A stretch of 64,000 nt of DNA. It comes from Occultella kanbiaonis (GTDB lineage Bacteria > Actinomycetota > Actinomycetes > Actinomycetales > Beutenbergiaceae). A program made the position numbers and the translations under genes. Each line of letters begins with the position of its first letter. Position 1 is the stretch's first letter. The stretch lies in assembly GCF_009708215.1 (NCBI RefSeq), contig NZ_CP046175.1, forward strand, positions 1,240,001 through 1,304,000, in the 5' to 3' direction. Positions 17,387-26,868 of this stretch are shown piece after piece. The notes under the pieces are model-generated. The model was not told where the DNA came from, made no database searches, and saw nothing but the letters and a program-made list of their open reading frames with translations.

Positions 17387-17998
17387 ATGCCCAAGCCCAC
17401 TAAGGGTCCTCGTCTCGGTGGCGGACCGGCGCACGAGCGGCTGATCCTGGCCAACCTGGCCCAGTCGCTGTTCGAGCACCAGAGCATCACGACCACCGAG
17501 GCCAAGGCGAAGCGTCTTCGCCCGCTCGCCGAGCGCCTGATCACCAAGGCCAAGCGCGGCGACCTGCACGCCCGCCGTCAGGTCCTCGCGGTGCTCTCCC
17601 GCAAGGACGTGGTGCACACGCTGTTCGCCGACATCGCCCCAGCGATGGCCGAGCGCGAGGGTGGCTACACCCGGATCACGAAGATCGTCCCCCGCAAGGG
17701 CGACAACGCGCCCATGGCGGTCATCGAGCTCGTGACGGAGCCGGTCAGCCCGAAGCAGGCCACGGTCCGCGAGGCCGAGGCCGCCACGAGGCGGGACGTC
17801 AAGGAGAAGGCCACCGAGGCGAAGGCCGCCGAGGCGACCACGGACGAGGCCGACGACGTCGAGGACGTCGACAGCGACGCCGTCGCCGAGGACACCGCGA
17901 CCGACGAGGTCGAGGCCGACGAGGCCGACGCCGTCGAGGAGGCTGCGGACGCCGACGAGGCCGACGCTGCCGACGACGAGGCTCCGGCCGAGAAGTAG
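17387..17998 (+). CDS. rplQ: 50S ribosomal protein L17 with long acidic tail
   Basis: L17 lines the polypeptide exit region. The core (residues 1 to about 125) is normal: [19 protein letters not shown], the [20 protein letters not shown] segment and [20 protein letters not shown]. Most bacterial L17 proteins end there at about 120 aa; this one is 203 aa because of a tail of about 75 residues made almost only of Ala, Asp, Glu, Val and Thr in (E/D)AD(E/D) repeats. Extended L17 occurs in other actinobacteria; the length and acidity here are marked. It is the last gene of the operon and is followed by a strong terminator. Confidence 0.97.
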   Translation: MPKPTKGPRLGGGPAHERLILANLAQSLFEHQSITTTEAKAKRLRPLAERLITKAKRGDLHARRQVLAVLSRKDVVHTLFADIAPAMAEREGGYTRITKIVPRKGDNAPMAVIELVTEPVSPKQATVREAEAATRRDVKEKATEAKAAEATTDEADDVEDVDSDAVAEDTATDEVEADEADAVEEAADADEADAADDEAPAEK

Positions 17999-18058
17999 AA
18001 CCTCCTCTTCGGAGGACTGAGACACCTGTCGCGGCACGACCTGCCGCGTCCGTCTCAC

Positions 18059-18104
18059 CGAGGGGCCCGCCGGCCAGGATGACCTCCTGGTGGCGGGCCC
18101 CTCG
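18059..18104 (+). terminator. Terminator after rplQ
   Basis: CGAGGGGCCCGCC (18059-18071) pairs perfectly with GGCGGGCCCCTCG (18092-18104); inside, CCAGGA and TCCTGG extend the stem around a 5-nt loop. A smaller hairpin CCTCC-tcttc-GGAGG lies at 18001-18015. Together they end the alpha operon. Confidence 0.8.
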
Positions 18105-18189
18105 CCTTTCGCCCACCGGTGCCCGGTGGCGCCGCGAGGTCCGAGCAGTGCTTGCCCCACTCGCCGACCCGCGCATCCCCAGCGCGACG

Positions 18190-18195
18190 TACCCT
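18190..18195 (+). promoter_or_regulatory. -10 box, leaderless start of the alpha/beta hydrolase
   Basis: TACCCT ends 6 nt before ATG 18202, and no Shine-Dalgarno is present. This spacing places the transcription start at the A of the ATG, as in actinobacterial leaderless mRNAs. Confidence 0.5.
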
Positions 18196-18201
18196 GGATC
18201 G

Positions 18202-18921
18202 ATGAGCACCCCCTCGATCATCTTCGTGCACGGCATCCGGACCTCGGCCACCATGTGGCGCGGCCAGATCGAGCTGCACGAGGCCGCCGGGCGCCGGGTC
18301 GTCGCGGTCGACCTGCCCGCACACGGGAAGCGGATGGACGAACCCTTCACGCTCGCCGGCGCCCGGGCCGCGATCGACGAGGCGGTCGCGGAACTGCCGG
18401 GCCCGCATGTCGTGGTCGGCCTGTCGATGGGCGGCTACATCGCGCTGCACTGGGCGGCCCGAGCGGAACGGCCGCCGGCGGCGATCCTCGCGGCGTCGTG
18501 CTGCACCCAGCCGAGCGGCGCCGCGCTGGCGGGCTACCGGGCGGTCGCGGGCGCGATCGAGGCACTGCCCGACCAGGGCCGGTTCCTCGGCAACACCATG
18601 GCCAGGCTGACCCTCTCCCCGGACGCGGCCCGGGACGTCAACGCCGGTGGCGTGCCGTGGGGCGTCATGGGCCAGGCCCTGACCGCGATGAACGAGGTGG
18701 ACACGCTCGCCGACCTGGCCACCATCGAGGCACCGATCTGGTTCGTCAACGGTGCTTGGGACCACTTCCGTACCCAGGAGCGCCGATTCGTGGCCGCCGC
18801 GCAGTACGCGCAACTGTGCGTCGTCCCCGGCGCCGGCCACCTGGTCAGCCTCGACCGGCCCGAGGCGTTCGCGCGGCTGACCGGGCTACTGGTGGAGCGG
18901 ACCCGGCTCGTCACCGCGTGA
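18202..18921 (+). CDS. Alpha/beta-fold hydrolase
   Basis: Serine hydrolase of 239 aa, substrate unknown. Start ATG 18202 (MSTPSIIFVHGIRTSATMW); an upstream in-frame start would run into the terminator of the previous operon. It shows the oxyanion-region HG in FVHGIRTS, the nucleophile elbow GLSMGG, the acid Asp in NGAWDHF and the His in GAGHLVSLDRPEAF. The set resembles esterases and lactonases of the MhpC type. It is monocistronic and convergent with the ROK kinase gene. Confidence 0.85.
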   Translation: MSTPSIIFVHGIRTSATMWRGQIELHEAAGRRVVAVDLPAHGKRMDEPFTLAGARAAIDEAVAELPGPHVVVGLSMGGYIALHWAARAERPPAAILAASCCTQPSGAALAGYRAVAGAIEALPDQGRFLGNTMARLTLSPDAARDVNAGGVPWGVMGQALTAMNEVDTLADLATIEAPIWFVNGAWDHFRTQERRFVAAAQYAQLCVVPGAGHLVSLDRPEAFARLTGLLVERTRLVTA

Positions 18922-18934
18922 GTCGGAGGTCTGC

Positions 18935-19696
18935 TCACTCGGTCCGTAGCGACCAGGCCCGCACCCCACCGATGATGCCGGCGCTGTTGGGCACGATCAC
19001 GACGTCGTCACCCAGCTTCTCGAGCACGGTTGCGGTCAGCCGACGTGAGTTCCCGCCGCCGATGTAGAGCCGGTCCCAGAGATAGACGGGACGCAGCGCG
19101 TCCACGACCCGGCGGATCCGCCGGGACCACTGCGAGTCGCCGAGCCGGAGTCGCTCGTGCTCACCGACGTACTCGTCGTAGGTCAGGCCCCACCGGACCG
19201 GCCCCTGGGACAGCTCCTGGTGCGGGGCGAGCATGCCGCCGTCGAAAACGGCGTTGCCGAGGCCGGTACCGAACGTGAGCATCAGCTCCAGGCCGGCACC
19301 GGCGATCACCCCGGCGCCGTGGACCTCCGCGTCGTTGAGGACGAGGGCCGGCAGGCCGAGCTCACCGCTGATCGCGGCCCTCATGTCGAACCCCGACCAG
19401 GCGGTGACGAGCTCCGGCAGGACCCGGGTCCGCGGACCGGCCTTGGTGACGTAGTGCGGCGTGTGGACCACCACGCCGTGCCGGATCATCCCGGGCATGC
19501 CGACAGTCACCCGGCCGGCCGGGGGGAGCCGGCCCGCGAGGTCCGCGATCAGCGAGAGGAGGCGCTCCGGCGGCAACGGGTAGGGCGTGGCCGCCCGGAC
19601 CGGTTGGGCGTGCATGGTCCCGGCGGCGTCGAGCACCGACGCCTTGATGCCGCCTCCGCCACAATCGACCGCCAGCGTCGCTGGTGTGTCCTGCAC
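18935..19696 (-). CDS. ROK-family kinase, polyphosphate-glucokinase-like
   Basis: A 253-aa protein resembling actinobacterial polyphosphate/ATP glucokinase. GTG 19696 is chosen (MQDTPATLAVDCGGGGIKAS); longer frames have no ribosome site. It shows the phosphate-1 loop DCGGGGIK, MPGMIRHGVV, the catalytic Asp in VLNDAEVHGAG and the phosphate-2 motif LTFGTGLGNAVF. PpgK has NTEFGHLE after this last motif; here the segment reads HQELSQGP, so the conserved Gly-His is lost and substrate or donor choice may differ. TAGAGT 7 nt upstream suggests leaderless transcription. Confidence 0.8.
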   Translation of the reverse strand: MQDTPATLAVDCGGGGIKASVLDAAGTMHAQPVRAATPYPLPPERLLSLIADLAGRLPPAGRVTVGMPGMIRHGVVVHTPHYVTKAGPRTRVLPELVTAWSGFDMRAAISGELGLPALVLNDAEVHGAGVIAGAGLELMLTFGTGLGNAVFDGGMLAPHQELSQGPVRWGLTYDEYVGEHERLRLGDSQWSRRIRRVVDALRPVYLWDRLYIGGGNSRRLTATVLEKLGDDVVIVPNSAGIIGGVRAWSLRTE

Positions 19697-19703
19697 GAGC
19701 GTG

Positions 19704-19709
19704 ACTCTA
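19704..19709 (-). promoter_or_regulatory. -10 box, leaderless start of the ROK kinase
   Basis: On the minus strand TAGAGT is followed by 7 nt and then GTG 19696, with no Shine-Dalgarno. Fits a leaderless TANNNT promoter. Confidence 0.45.
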
Positions 19710-19739
19710 CCTGCGCCCCGGTCGTGATGGACTTGGGGC

Positions 19740-20705
19740 GTGTCCCCAGCCAGCGACGCCCAGAACCCGCCGGACCGCGCCACCGCGCCGGCGCGCGAGC
19801 CGAGCCCCGCGGCCGGCGAGCGACCCACACCGGCGAGCGACGCCGTCGTACGCGTGCGGCTCGACGTCGCCTACGACGGGACCGACCTCGCCGGCTGGGC
19901 CGTCCAGCCCGGCCAGCGGACCGTCCAGGGTGACATCGAGGCCGCCCTCGCCAGGGTGCTGCGGCTGCCGGAGCCACCTCGGCTGACCGTCGCCGGCCGG
20001 ACCGACGCCGGCGTGCACGCCCGTGGCCAGGTGGCACACGTCGATCTGCCCCGTGGTGCCTGGGAGGCGACCCCAGGACGCAGCGACCGCACCTCCGGGG
20101 TCGCCCTCGCGCGAAGGCTGATGGCCGTGCTCGCGCCGGACATCGTGGTGCGATCCGTCACGCCTGCCCCGGACGGCTTCGACGCCAGATTCTCGGCGAT
20201 CTGGCGGCGTTACTGCTATCGCCTCGCCGACCGGATCGGCGACCGGGATCCGCTGTCCCGCACCGGCGTGACCTGGTACAAGCGCGAACTCGACGTCGAC
20301 GCGATGGATGCGGCGGCGCGCGCCCTGGTCGGCGAACACGACTTCGCGGCGTACTGCAAGCCCCGCCGGGGGGCCACGACCATCCGGACGCTGCAGGAGT
20401 TCCGGTGGCACCGGGACCCCGAGTCCGGGCTCATCGAGGCCCGTGTGCGCGCCGATGCGTTCTGCCACTCGATGGTGCGGGCGCTGGTGGGCGGGTGCCT
20501 GGTCGTGGGGGAGGGGCGAGCCGAGCCGGACTGGCCCGCGCTGATCCTCGCCGCGGCCCGCCGCGATCCGCGGGTCACGGTCGCCCCGGCGCGCGGGCTC
20601 ACGCTCGAGGAGGTCGCCTACCCGCCCGACGGCGAGCTCGCCGAGCGCGCGCGCGTCGCCCGGGCGGTCCGCACCCTGCCGAAGCGGCCCTCCGGGCCGG
20701 CCTGA
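19740..20705 (+). CDS. truA: tRNA pseudouridine(38-40) synthase TruA
   Basis: Isomerises uridines 38-40 in the tRNA anticodon stem (321 aa). GTG 19740; the first about 35 residues are a Pro/Ala-rich extension before [16 protein letters not shown]. The catalytic Asp is D89 in [24 protein letters not shown]-type ([11 protein letters not shown]) and [16 protein letters not shown] follow. In many actinobacteria truA follows rplQ directly; here an alpha/beta hydrolase and a ROK gene intervene. It is divergent from the ROK gene and convergent with the DUF5709 gene. Confidence 0.95.
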   Translation: MSPASDAQNPPDRATAPAREPSPAAGERPTPASDAVVRVRLDVAYDGTDLAGWAVQPGQRTVQGDIEAALARVLRLPEPPRLTVAGRTDAGVHARGQVAHVDLPRGAWEATPGRSDRTSGVALARRLMAVLAPDIVVRSVTPAPDGFDARFSAIWRRYCYRLADRIGDRDPLSRTGVTWYKRELDVDAMDAAARALVGEHDFAAYCKPRRGATTIRTLQEFRWHRDPESGLIEARVRADAFCHSMVRALVGGCLVVGEGRAEPDWPALILAAARRDPRVTVAPARGLTLEEVAYPPDGELAERARVARAVRTLPKRPSGPA

Positions 20706-20713
20706 CCGGCCCG
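20693..20713. terminator. Hairpin at the truA stop, between convergent genes
   Basis: CGGGCCGG (20693-20700) pairs with CCGGCCCG (20706-20713) around CCTGA, which includes the last truA bases. It lies between convergent truA and the DUF5709 gene and could serve both strands. Confidence 0.5.
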
Positions 20714-20728
20714 ACGGCGGCGATCGGG

Positions 20729-21253
20729 TCAGGCCTGGTCGCCGTCCTCGTCGTCGCGGTCCGGGCGGTCCTGGTCCGGCAGACCGTCCTCGTCACCGCG
20801 CACGTAGGCGACCACGCCCTCGGGATCGTCCTCGCCGTCGCCATCCTCGTCCTCGCCGACCACGATGTGCATCGCAGCCTCCTCGGCCGAGGCGGCGCCC
20901 CCGGCGACGCCCGCGTCCCGGCCCCAGCCGTCCTGCTCGCGGGCACCGTCCCGGACGTCCTCGAGCCGGCCCGCCCGGTCCGCCTGCCGGTACTCGGTCG
21001 CGCCGCGCTCCTGCCACGCCTCCGGTCGCTCCTGGGCGAGCTGCTGGTCGTGGCTCTCTCCGCGGGACTCCTCGTAGGCCGTCTCGCCCCAGTGGTTGTT
21101 CCGATCGCGCTCCGGCGGTGAGTAGCCCTCGTCGAGCAGGTCGTCCACCGCCCGCGACTCGAGCATGTCCTCACGCGCCAGCTGATCGTTGTCACCCTCG
21201 CCGGGCAACTCCGGATCGGTGCTGGTACCTGGGGTCTCCTCGGTTCCGCTCAT
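20729..21253 (-). CDS. DUF5709 domain protein
   Basis: A 174-aa, strongly acidic, soluble protein. It carries the DUF5709 pattern: DNDQLAREDMLESRAVDDLL, DEGYSPPERDR, ETAYEESRGESHDQQLAQE and a C-terminal DAGVAGGAASAEEAAMHIV. The last 40 residues are almost all Asp/Glu/Gly. This family is found in actinobacteria and has no known function. No signal peptide or membrane segment is visible. Confidence 0.8.
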   Translation of the reverse strand: MSGTEETPGTSTDPELPGEGDNDQLAREDMLESRAVDDLLDEGYSPPERDRNNHWGETAYEESRGESHDQQLAQERPEAWQERGATEYRQADRAGRLEDVRDGAREQDGWGRDAGVAGGAASAEEAAMHIVVGEDEDGDGEDDPEGVVAYVRGDEDGLPDQDRPDRDDEDGDQA

Positions 21254-21409
21254 ACCCTCAGACTGGCACCTCCGGCCCGTGCGCGCACCAGGTCCCGTGC
21301 GGACCAGGGGCCCGCCCCCACGCTGTCACCCGCCGGACCCGGTTCGCCCCGCCTCGTCGCAAGCGGAATCAGGTTGGCTCGCCCGCGGCCAGGGCAGCAT
21401 GCTGGGTCC

Positions 21410-23092
21410 GTGGCACACCTCGAACTGGCCGGGATCGGCTTCAGTCTCCCGGACGGCCGGGTCCTGCTCGACGACGTCTCGCTGCGCGTCGGCGAGGGCG
21501 CCCGGATGGCACTCATCGGGCCGAACGGGGCCGGCAAGTCGACCCTCCTGCGGATCGCGACCGGACGATCCGCACCGCACGAAGGCACCGTGACCCACTC
21601 CGGATCACTCGCGGTCATGGACCAGTGGGTCGGTCGCGCCTCGGACGAGCGCACCGTGCGCGACCTGCTCGTCGAGCACGCCCCTCCGGTTCCCGCTGCC
21701 GTCGCACGGCGCATCGAGGCCGCCGAGGAGGCGATGATGCTCGCCGACGACGAGCCCGCGCAGCTCGCCTACGCGCAGGCGCTCGCCGACTGGGCCGATG
21801 TCGGCGGATACCAGCTCGAGGCGGAGTGGGACGAGATCTGCATGTCCGTGCTCGCCCAGCCCTACGACCGTGCGCAGTGGCGCCGCGCGGACAGCCTCTC
21901 CGGCGGCGAGGCGAAGCGGCTCGTACTCTCCGCGCTGCTGCGCGGTCCGGCCGACCTCCTGATCCTCGACGAGCCGGACAACTCCCTCGACGTGCCCGCC
22001 AAGCGGTGGCTCGAGGAACAGCTGCGGGCCAGCGGCAAGGCCGTCCTCTTCATCAGCCACGACCGGGAGCTCCTGGCCGCGACGGCCACGCAGATCGTGA
22101 CGCTGGAGCCGGCCGGCACCGGTTCCACGGCATGGATCCACGGAGGTGGCTTCGCGAACTACGCCCAGGCGCGCAACGACCGGATGGCGCGGTTGGAGGA
22201 CCTGCGCCGGCGATGGGACGAGGAGCATCAGAAGCTGCGCGCCCAGATGCTCATGTACAAGCAGAAGGCGTCCTACAACGCCGACATGGCCTCGCGCTAT
22301 CAGGCCGCCCGGACGAGACTCGAGAAGTTCGAGCAGGCCGGGCCACCGCAGGAGGTCACCCGGGACCAGCACGTCACGATGCGGCTCACCGGCGGCCGTA
22401 CGGCAAAGCGGGCGGTGGTGTGCACCGGGCTCGCGTTGGACGGACTCACGCAGCCCTTCGACCTCGAGATCTGGTTCGGTGAGCGCGTCGCGGTGCTCGG
22501 TGCGAACGGCACCGGCAAGTCCCACCTGTTGCGGCTGCTGGCCGGCGGCGGCACCGACCCGGACGTGGAGCACAGGCCGGTCACCGACGTGCTGCCCGCC
22601 CCGGTCGCGCACACCGGGCGCGCAGTCCTCGGCTCCCGGGTGCTGCCGGGCTGGTTCACGCAACAGGCGCTCCCGCCGGCGCTCGTCGGCCGCACCCTCG
22701 TGGAGATCCTCGGGCGTGGGGAGGGACGCAGGCGCGGCATCCCACGGGAGCAGGCGGGCCGGGTCCTGGACCGGTACGAGCTGGCCGCTGCCGCCGAGCA
22801 GAGGGTGGAGACGCTGTCCGGCGGGCAGGTCGCCAGGCTGCAGATCCTCCTGCTCGAGCTCGCCGGCGCGACCCTGCTGCTGCTCGACGAACCGACCGAC
22901 AACCTTGACCTGCATTCCGCGCAGGCGCTGGAGGCGGGCCTGACCGCGTTCGAGGGGACGGTCGTCGCAGTGACCCACGACCGATGGTTCACCCGGACCT
23001 TCGACAGGTTCCTGCAGGTGCGGGCCGACGGGCGGGTGCTGGAGACCGATGAACCGGTATGGTCCGATGACGGAGCGCTCCGGCGCCGCTGA
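21410..23092 (+). CDS. ABC-F family ATPase
   Basis: Two ABC ATPase domains in one chain with no membrane part (560 aa); ABC-F proteins act on the ribosome in translation quality control or antibiotic protection. GTG 21410 gives MAHLELAGIGFSLPDGR. Domain 1: GPNGAGKST, LSGGEAKRL, LLILDEPDNSLD and ISHDREL. A charged linker of about 60 residues contains the Arg/Lys/Glu-rich region. Domain 2: GANGTGKSH, LSGGQVARL, LLLLDEPTDNLD and VTHDRWF. DEPDN in domain 1 is unusual (normally DEPTN). No Shine-Dalgarno is evident. Resistance or housekeeping cannot be separated by eye. Confidence 0.88.
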   Translation: MAHLELAGIGFSLPDGRVLLDDVSLRVGEGARMALIGPNGAGKSTLLRIATGRSAPHEGTVTHSGSLAVMDQWVGRASDERTVRDLLVEHAPPVPAAVARRIEAAEEAMMLADDEPAQLAYAQALADWADVGGYQLEAEWDEICMSVLAQPYDRAQWRRADSLSGGEAKRLVLSALLRGPADLLILDEPDNSLDVPAKRWLEEQLRASGKAVLFISHDRELLAATATQIVTLEPAGTGSTAWIHGGGFANYAQARNDRMARLEDLRRRWDEEHQKLRAQMLMYKQKASYNADMASRYQAARTRLEKFEQAGPPQEVTRDQHVTMRLTGGRTAKRAVVCTGLALDGLTQPFDLEIWFGERVAVLGANGTGKSHLLRLLAGGGTDPDVEHRPVTDVLPAPVAHTGRAVLGSRVLPGWFTQQALPPALVGRTLVEILGRGEGRRRGIPREQAGRVLDRYELAAAAEQRVETLSGGQVARLQILLLELAGATLLLLDEPTDNLDLHSAQALEAGLTAFEGTVVAVTHDRWFTRTFDRFLQVRADGRVLETDEPVWSDDGALRRR

Positions 23093-23152
23093 GGTACTCC
23101 CTTCCGCGGCAGCGGCGTGACGAACGTCGCTCCGGCCGTGACCCATCTCGCT

Positions 23153-23182
23153 TTGACCATGACGCCAGGCTCGGAGTACTCT
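23153..23182 (+). promoter_or_regulatory. Promoter of rplM-rpsI
   Basis: TTGACC (23153-23158), an 18-bp spacer and TACTCT (23177-23182) are a good match to a housekeeping promoter. The leader to rplM would be about 175 nt, long enough for an autoregulatory ribosomal-protein site, although none was recognised. Confidence 0.65.
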
Positions 23183-23366
23183 GTGGAGTCGTTGTGCGTC
23201 CGCGTTCGCTGGTCGGTGCCTCCCACTCACCGCATCGCGCGTGATGATGACGCTCACCAACCACCGAAGTGACCATCCGGTCCACTGTGTGTCCGCGCCC
23301 CGCGAGGGACCGAGGGGGCAGGCAGCGTGCCGCAAGCAGACCAGCAGAGAAACGAAGGCTACGACC

Positions 23367-23810
23367 GTGCGTACGTACACCCCCAAGGCAGGCGAGACCG
23401 AGCGTAATTGGTACGTCATTGACGCTGCCGACGTCGTCCTCGGCCGTCTGGCCACCCAGGTCGCCACCTTGCTCCGGGGCAAGCACAAGGCCACCTTCGC
23501 CCCGCACGTCGACGGCGGCGACTTCGTCATCGTCATCAACGCGGAGAAGATCGCGCTGACCGGTGCGAAGCGGGAGAACAAGCTCGCCTACCGCCACTCC
23601 GGTTACCCGGGTGGTCTGCGGGCGACGAACTACGCCGAACTGCTTGAGAAGCACCCCGAGCGGGCCGTCGAGATGGCCGTCCGGGGCATGATCCCCAAGA
23701 CCCGCCTGGGCCGCGCCCAGATGCGCAAGCTGAAGGTCTACGCCGGCGCGGAGCACCCGCACTCGGCGCAGCAGCCCACGACCTTCGAGATCACCCAGGT
23801 CGCGCAGTAG
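23367..23810 (+). CDS. rplM: 50S ribosomal protein L13
   Basis: Early-assembly large-subunit protein (147 aa). GTG 23367 gives [20 protein letters not shown], the family start, with GAAGG 8 nt upstream. It contains [34 protein letters not shown], the [11 protein letters not shown] block and [19 protein letters not shown]. It forms a two-gene operon with rpsI. Confidence 0.97.
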   Translation: MRTYTPKAGETERNWYVIDAADVVLGRLATQVATLLRGKHKATFAPHVDGGDFVIVINAEKIALTGAKRENKLAYRHSGYPGGLRATNYAELLEKHPERAVEMAVRGMIPKTRLGRAQMRKLKVYAGAEHPHSAQQPTTFEITQVAQ

Positions 23811-23852
23811 CGCCACCCGCGCTCACTGCCGCGAACAAGAACTAGGAGAATC

Positions 23853-24347
23853 GTGTCCGAGACCATCACCGAGATCGACGAGCTCGAGGGCGAAACCCCC
23901 TCGTCGTACACCACCGAGACCACGGCTGCCGAGACCACCGGCGCCGGCCGCTCGCTGACCGCCCCCGGCGCTGCCCTCGGCCGCCGCAAGGAGGCCATCG
24001 CCCGCGTGCGACTGGTGCCCGGCACCGGGACCTGGAAGGTCAACGGCCGTACCCTCGAGGAGTACTTCCCGAACAAGCTGCACCAGCAGCTGGTGGGTGC
24101 ACCGTTCACGCTGCTCGACCTCACCGGCCGCTTCGACGTCGTCGCGCGCATCACGGGCGGCGGAGTGTCCGGCCAGGCCGGCGCACTGCGGCTGGCCATC
24201 GCGCGGGCGCTGAACGAGATCGACGGCGAGTCCAACCGCGCCACGCTCAAGCGGGCCGGCTTCCTCACCCGCGACTCCCGAGTCACCGAGCGCAAGAAGG
24301 CCGGTCTCAAGAAGGCCCGTAAGGCCCCCCAGTACTCCAAGCGCTGA
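23853..24347 (+). CDS. rpsI: 30S ribosomal protein S9
   Basis: Small-subunit protein (164 aa) whose C-terminal tail (KAPQYSKR) reaches the P-site tRNA. The first about 40 residues are an acidic Thr/Glu-rich extension seen in actinobacterial S9. The core begins [16 protein letters not shown] and includes [19 protein letters not shown] and [17 protein letters not shown] start with AGGAG upstream. It is followed by a strong terminator. Confidence 0.97.
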   Translation: MSETITEIDELEGETPSSYTTETTAAETTGAGRSLTAPGAALGRRKEAIARVRLVPGTGTWKVNGRTLEEYFPNKLHQQLVGAPFTLLDLTGRFDVVARITGGGVSGQAGALRLAIARALNEIDGESNRATLKRAGFLTRDSRVTERKKAGLKKARKAPQYSKR

Positions 24348-24363
24348 TCGGCGCAGCACTACC

Positions 24364-24403
24364 ATCGGCCCCGAACGACCCCTGTGGTCCGTTCGGGGCC
24401 GAT
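24364..24403 (+). terminator. Terminator after rpsI
   Basis: ATCGGCCCCGAACG (24364-24377) and CGTTCGGGGCCGAT (24390-24403) are perfect 14-bp inverted repeats with a 12-nt loop, 16 bp after the rpsI stop. It separates rplM-rpsI from glmM. Confidence 0.8.
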
Positions 24404-24452
24404 GTCATGTCGCCCCACGGGCGCGGCGTTGGTAGCAGAGAGAGGCACAGCC

Positions 24453-25805
24453 ATGGCACGACTTTTCGGCACCGACGGGGTGCGGGGACTTGCGAACCGG
24501 GAGGTGACCGCCGAACTCGCGCTGCAGCTGGGCACCGCCGCCGCGCACGTGCTGGGTGAGCGCGGCACGTTCGCCGACCGCCGCCCGCACGCGATCGTTG
24601 GCCGCGACCCACGTGTCTCCGGCCAGTTCCTCTCCGCCGCCGTGATCGCCGGCCTGGCCAGCGCCGGGGTGGACGTCGAAGATCTCGGAGTGCTCCCGAC
24701 ACCGGCCGTTGCCTATCTGACCGCCGCCGAGAACGCGGACCTCGCCGTCATGATCTCGGCCTCGCACAACCCGATGGCGGACAACGGCATCAAGTTCTTC
24801 GCGCGCGGTGGCGTCAAGCTCGACGATGCTGTCGAGGACGCCATCGAGGCTCAGCTCGGCAGCGACTGGGTACTGCCCATCGGCGCCGACGTCGGCCGCA
24901 TCACGCTCGACCGGGGCCTCGGCGGTGACCGGTACGTGCAGCACCTGCTGAGTACGATCGGCCACGACCTCGCGGGTCTACGGATCGCGGTCGACTGCGC
25001 CAACGGCGCCGCGAGCCAGGTGGGACCCGATGTGCTCCGGGCCGCGGGAGCCGACGTCGTGGTCATCAACGCCTCACCCGACGGGCGCAACATCAACGAG
25101 AAGTGCGGATCGACGCATCCCGAGCAGCTCCAGGCCGCCGTGGTGGCCTCGGAGTCCCATCTCGGAGTCGCCTACGACGGTGACGCCGACCGGTGCCTCG
25201 CGGTGGACCACACCGGTGCCCTGGTCGACGGGGACCAGATCATGGGCATGCTCGCGCTCGCACTGGCCGAGGAGGGCCGCCTCGCCCACAACACCCTCGT
25301 CGTCACCGTGATGAGCAACCTCGGCCTGATCCTGGCGATGCGGGAGGCGGGCATCCGCACCGAGCAGACCGGCGTCGGTGACCGCTATGTGCTCGAGGCC
25401 ATGCGGACAGGCGGGTTCAGCCTTGGTGGCGAGCAGTCCGGTCATGTGATCATGTCCGATCACGCGACAACCGGTGACGGCGTCCTGACCGGATTGCACC
25501 TCGCCGCCCGGGTGGCGGCCACCGGTCGCACCCTCGCCGACCTCGCCTCGGTGGTCCAGCGACTGCCGCAGGTCCTGATCAACGTTCCCGGCGTGGACAA
25601 GGCGCGCGTGAACTCCGATGAGGGTGTCGCGGCTGCGGTCAGCGCCGCCCAGGAACGGCTCGGCGATACCGGGCGGGTGCTGTTGCGCTCCTCCGGGACG
25701 GAGCCGTTGGTCCGGGTGATGGTGGAGGCCGCCGAGCAGGAGCAGGCCGACAGCGAGGCGCGCGCGCTCAGCGACGTGGTCCTGGCCCGGCTCGCGCTCG
25801 CCTGA
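24453..25805 (+). CDS. glmM: Phosphoglucosamine mutase
   Basis: Converts glucosamine-6-phosphate to glucosamine-1-phosphate for peptidoglycan precursor synthesis (450 aa). ATG 24453 ([21 protein letters not shown]) has GAGAGAGG upstream. The phosphoserine loop ISASHN (catalytic Ser near residue 104), the metal loop DGDADR, GGEQSGH and the C-terminal [14 protein letters not shown] are intact. It precedes def by 4 bp. The partner glmS is at 37317 in the same window. Confidence 0.97.
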   Translation: MARLFGTDGVRGLANREVTAELALQLGTAAAHVLGERGTFADRRPHAIVGRDPRVSGQFLSAAVIAGLASAGVDVEDLGVLPTPAVAYLTAAENADLAVMISASHNPMADNGIKFFARGGVKLDDAVEDAIEAQLGSDWVLPIGADVGRITLDRGLGGDRYVQHLLSTIGHDLAGLRIAVDCANGAASQVGPDVLRAAGADVVVINASPDGRNINEKCGSTHPEQLQAAVVASESHLGVAYDGDADRCLAVDHTGALVDGDQIMGMLALALAEEGRLAHNTLVVTVMSNLGLILAMREAGIRTEQTGVGDRYVLEAMRTGGFSLGGEQSGHVIMSDHATTGDGVLTGLHLAARVAATGRTLADLASVVQRLPQVLINVPGVDKARVNSDEGVAAAVSAAQERLGDTGRVLLRSSGTEPLVRVMVEAAEQEQADSEARALSDVVLARLALA

Positions 25806-25809
25806 GCCG

Positions 25810-26469
25810 ATGACCGAGGCGTCGAGGACAGTCCACACGTTGGCGGCGCTGGTGGGGGAGTTGCTCGAGCGCGCCGACGACGGCGTCCTGCCGATCCTGC
25901 GGGCCGGCGATCCCGTCCTTCGGCGCCGGGCCATGCCCTATCGGAATGACCTGGAGCGGGGACTGCTGAACGACCTGATCGCGGCGATGTTCCGGACGAT
26001 GCACGCGGCCCCGGGGGTCGGCCTCGCGGCACCCCAGATCGGACTGCCGGTCGCGCTCGCCGTCATCGAGGACTCGGGGACCACGGACCCGGCGGTCGCG
26101 CAGGCGCGGGACCGGCGTCCGTGCCCGCCGATGATCCTGGCGAACCCCACCTACGAACCGGTCGGTACCGACGTCGCCGCGTTCTACGAGGGCTGCCTCT
26201 CGATCCCCGGATGGCTTGCTGTCCGGCGGCGCTGGGGCACGGTGCGGTTGCGTGCCCAGACTCCCGACGGAGCGCCGATCGACGAGATCGTGCACGGGTG
26301 GACCGCGCGGATCGTCCAGCACGAGACCGACCACCTGGCCGGCGAGCTGTACCTCGACCACGCCGAGCCGAGGTCGCTGGCGCACGAGAGTGTGGCGGGC
26401 CGCTGGGCCGGGCCGGCGCACCCGACCGCTGCCGCCGAGGCGCTGGGATTCGATCTCCTCGAACCGTGA
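25810..26469 (+). CDS. def: Peptide deformylase
   Basis: Removes the N-formyl group from nascent proteins (219 aa). All three motifs are intact: GVGLAAPQIG, EGCLS (metal Cys at about residue 129) and QHETDH (His171, Glu172, His175). The N-terminus has an extra 25-30 residues before VLPILRAGDPVLR and the C-terminus extends past the usual end, as in type I actinobacterial forms. It is 4 bp after glmM with no separate ribosome site, so translational coupling is likely. Confidence 0.95.
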   Translation: MTEASRTVHTLAALVGELLERADDGVLPILRAGDPVLRRRAMPYRNDLERGLLNDLIAAMFRTMHAAPGVGLAAPQIGLPVALAVIEDSGTTDPAVAQARDRRPCPPMILANPTYEPVGTDVAAFYEGCLSIPGWLAVRRRWGTVRLRAQTPDGAPIDEIVHGWTARIVQHETDHLAGELYLDHAEPRSLAHESVAGRWAGPAHPTAAAEALGFDLLEP

Positions 26470-26637
26470 TGTGTTCCGCCCCACATGACCGGCCGCAGGC
26501 AGCGGCACATTGGTCATGGACGCGCGTCCGGAGCGTCGCTCCGAGCGACCGGAACCCCGGAATCCCAACGTTCCGGCGGGAACACCGAAGGCATGGCCCC
26601 GGTTCGTCGGTGCACCCTCGCACCACGCCGCCCTGAT

Positions 26638-26666
26638 TTGACCAGCACCCCCGATCCGCGTAGTGT
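26638..26666 (+). promoter_or_regulatory. rRNA promoter P1
   Basis: TTGACC (26638-26643), a 17-bp spacer and TAGTGT (26661-26666). This is the best promoter match in the region, about 450 bp before 16S rRNA. Confidence 0.7.
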
Positions 26667-26838
26667 TACATCTCGTTGCCCCGACAGGGAGGAACGGACA
26701 CCGAGAGGTGGCCAGTCCCCGGTCAGGCAGCCCCTGGATCCGGTCCGGCCGGCGCGAAGCGCCTGGAAGGCCAGGAACCGGAACTCAGCCAGATCGGTCG
26801 CCCGATCGGTGTCGGTGCAGGATTGGCCGCCGCTCGAT

Positions 26839-26868
26839 TTGGAAGACAAGGACAGGCTGGGCTAGGGT
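26839..26868 (+). promoter_or_regulatory. rRNA promoter P2
   Basis: TTGGAA (26839-26844), an 18-bp spacer and TAGGGT (26863-26868), about 50 bp before the antitermination/processing motif. A plausible second promoter of the rRNA operon. Confidence 0.6.
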
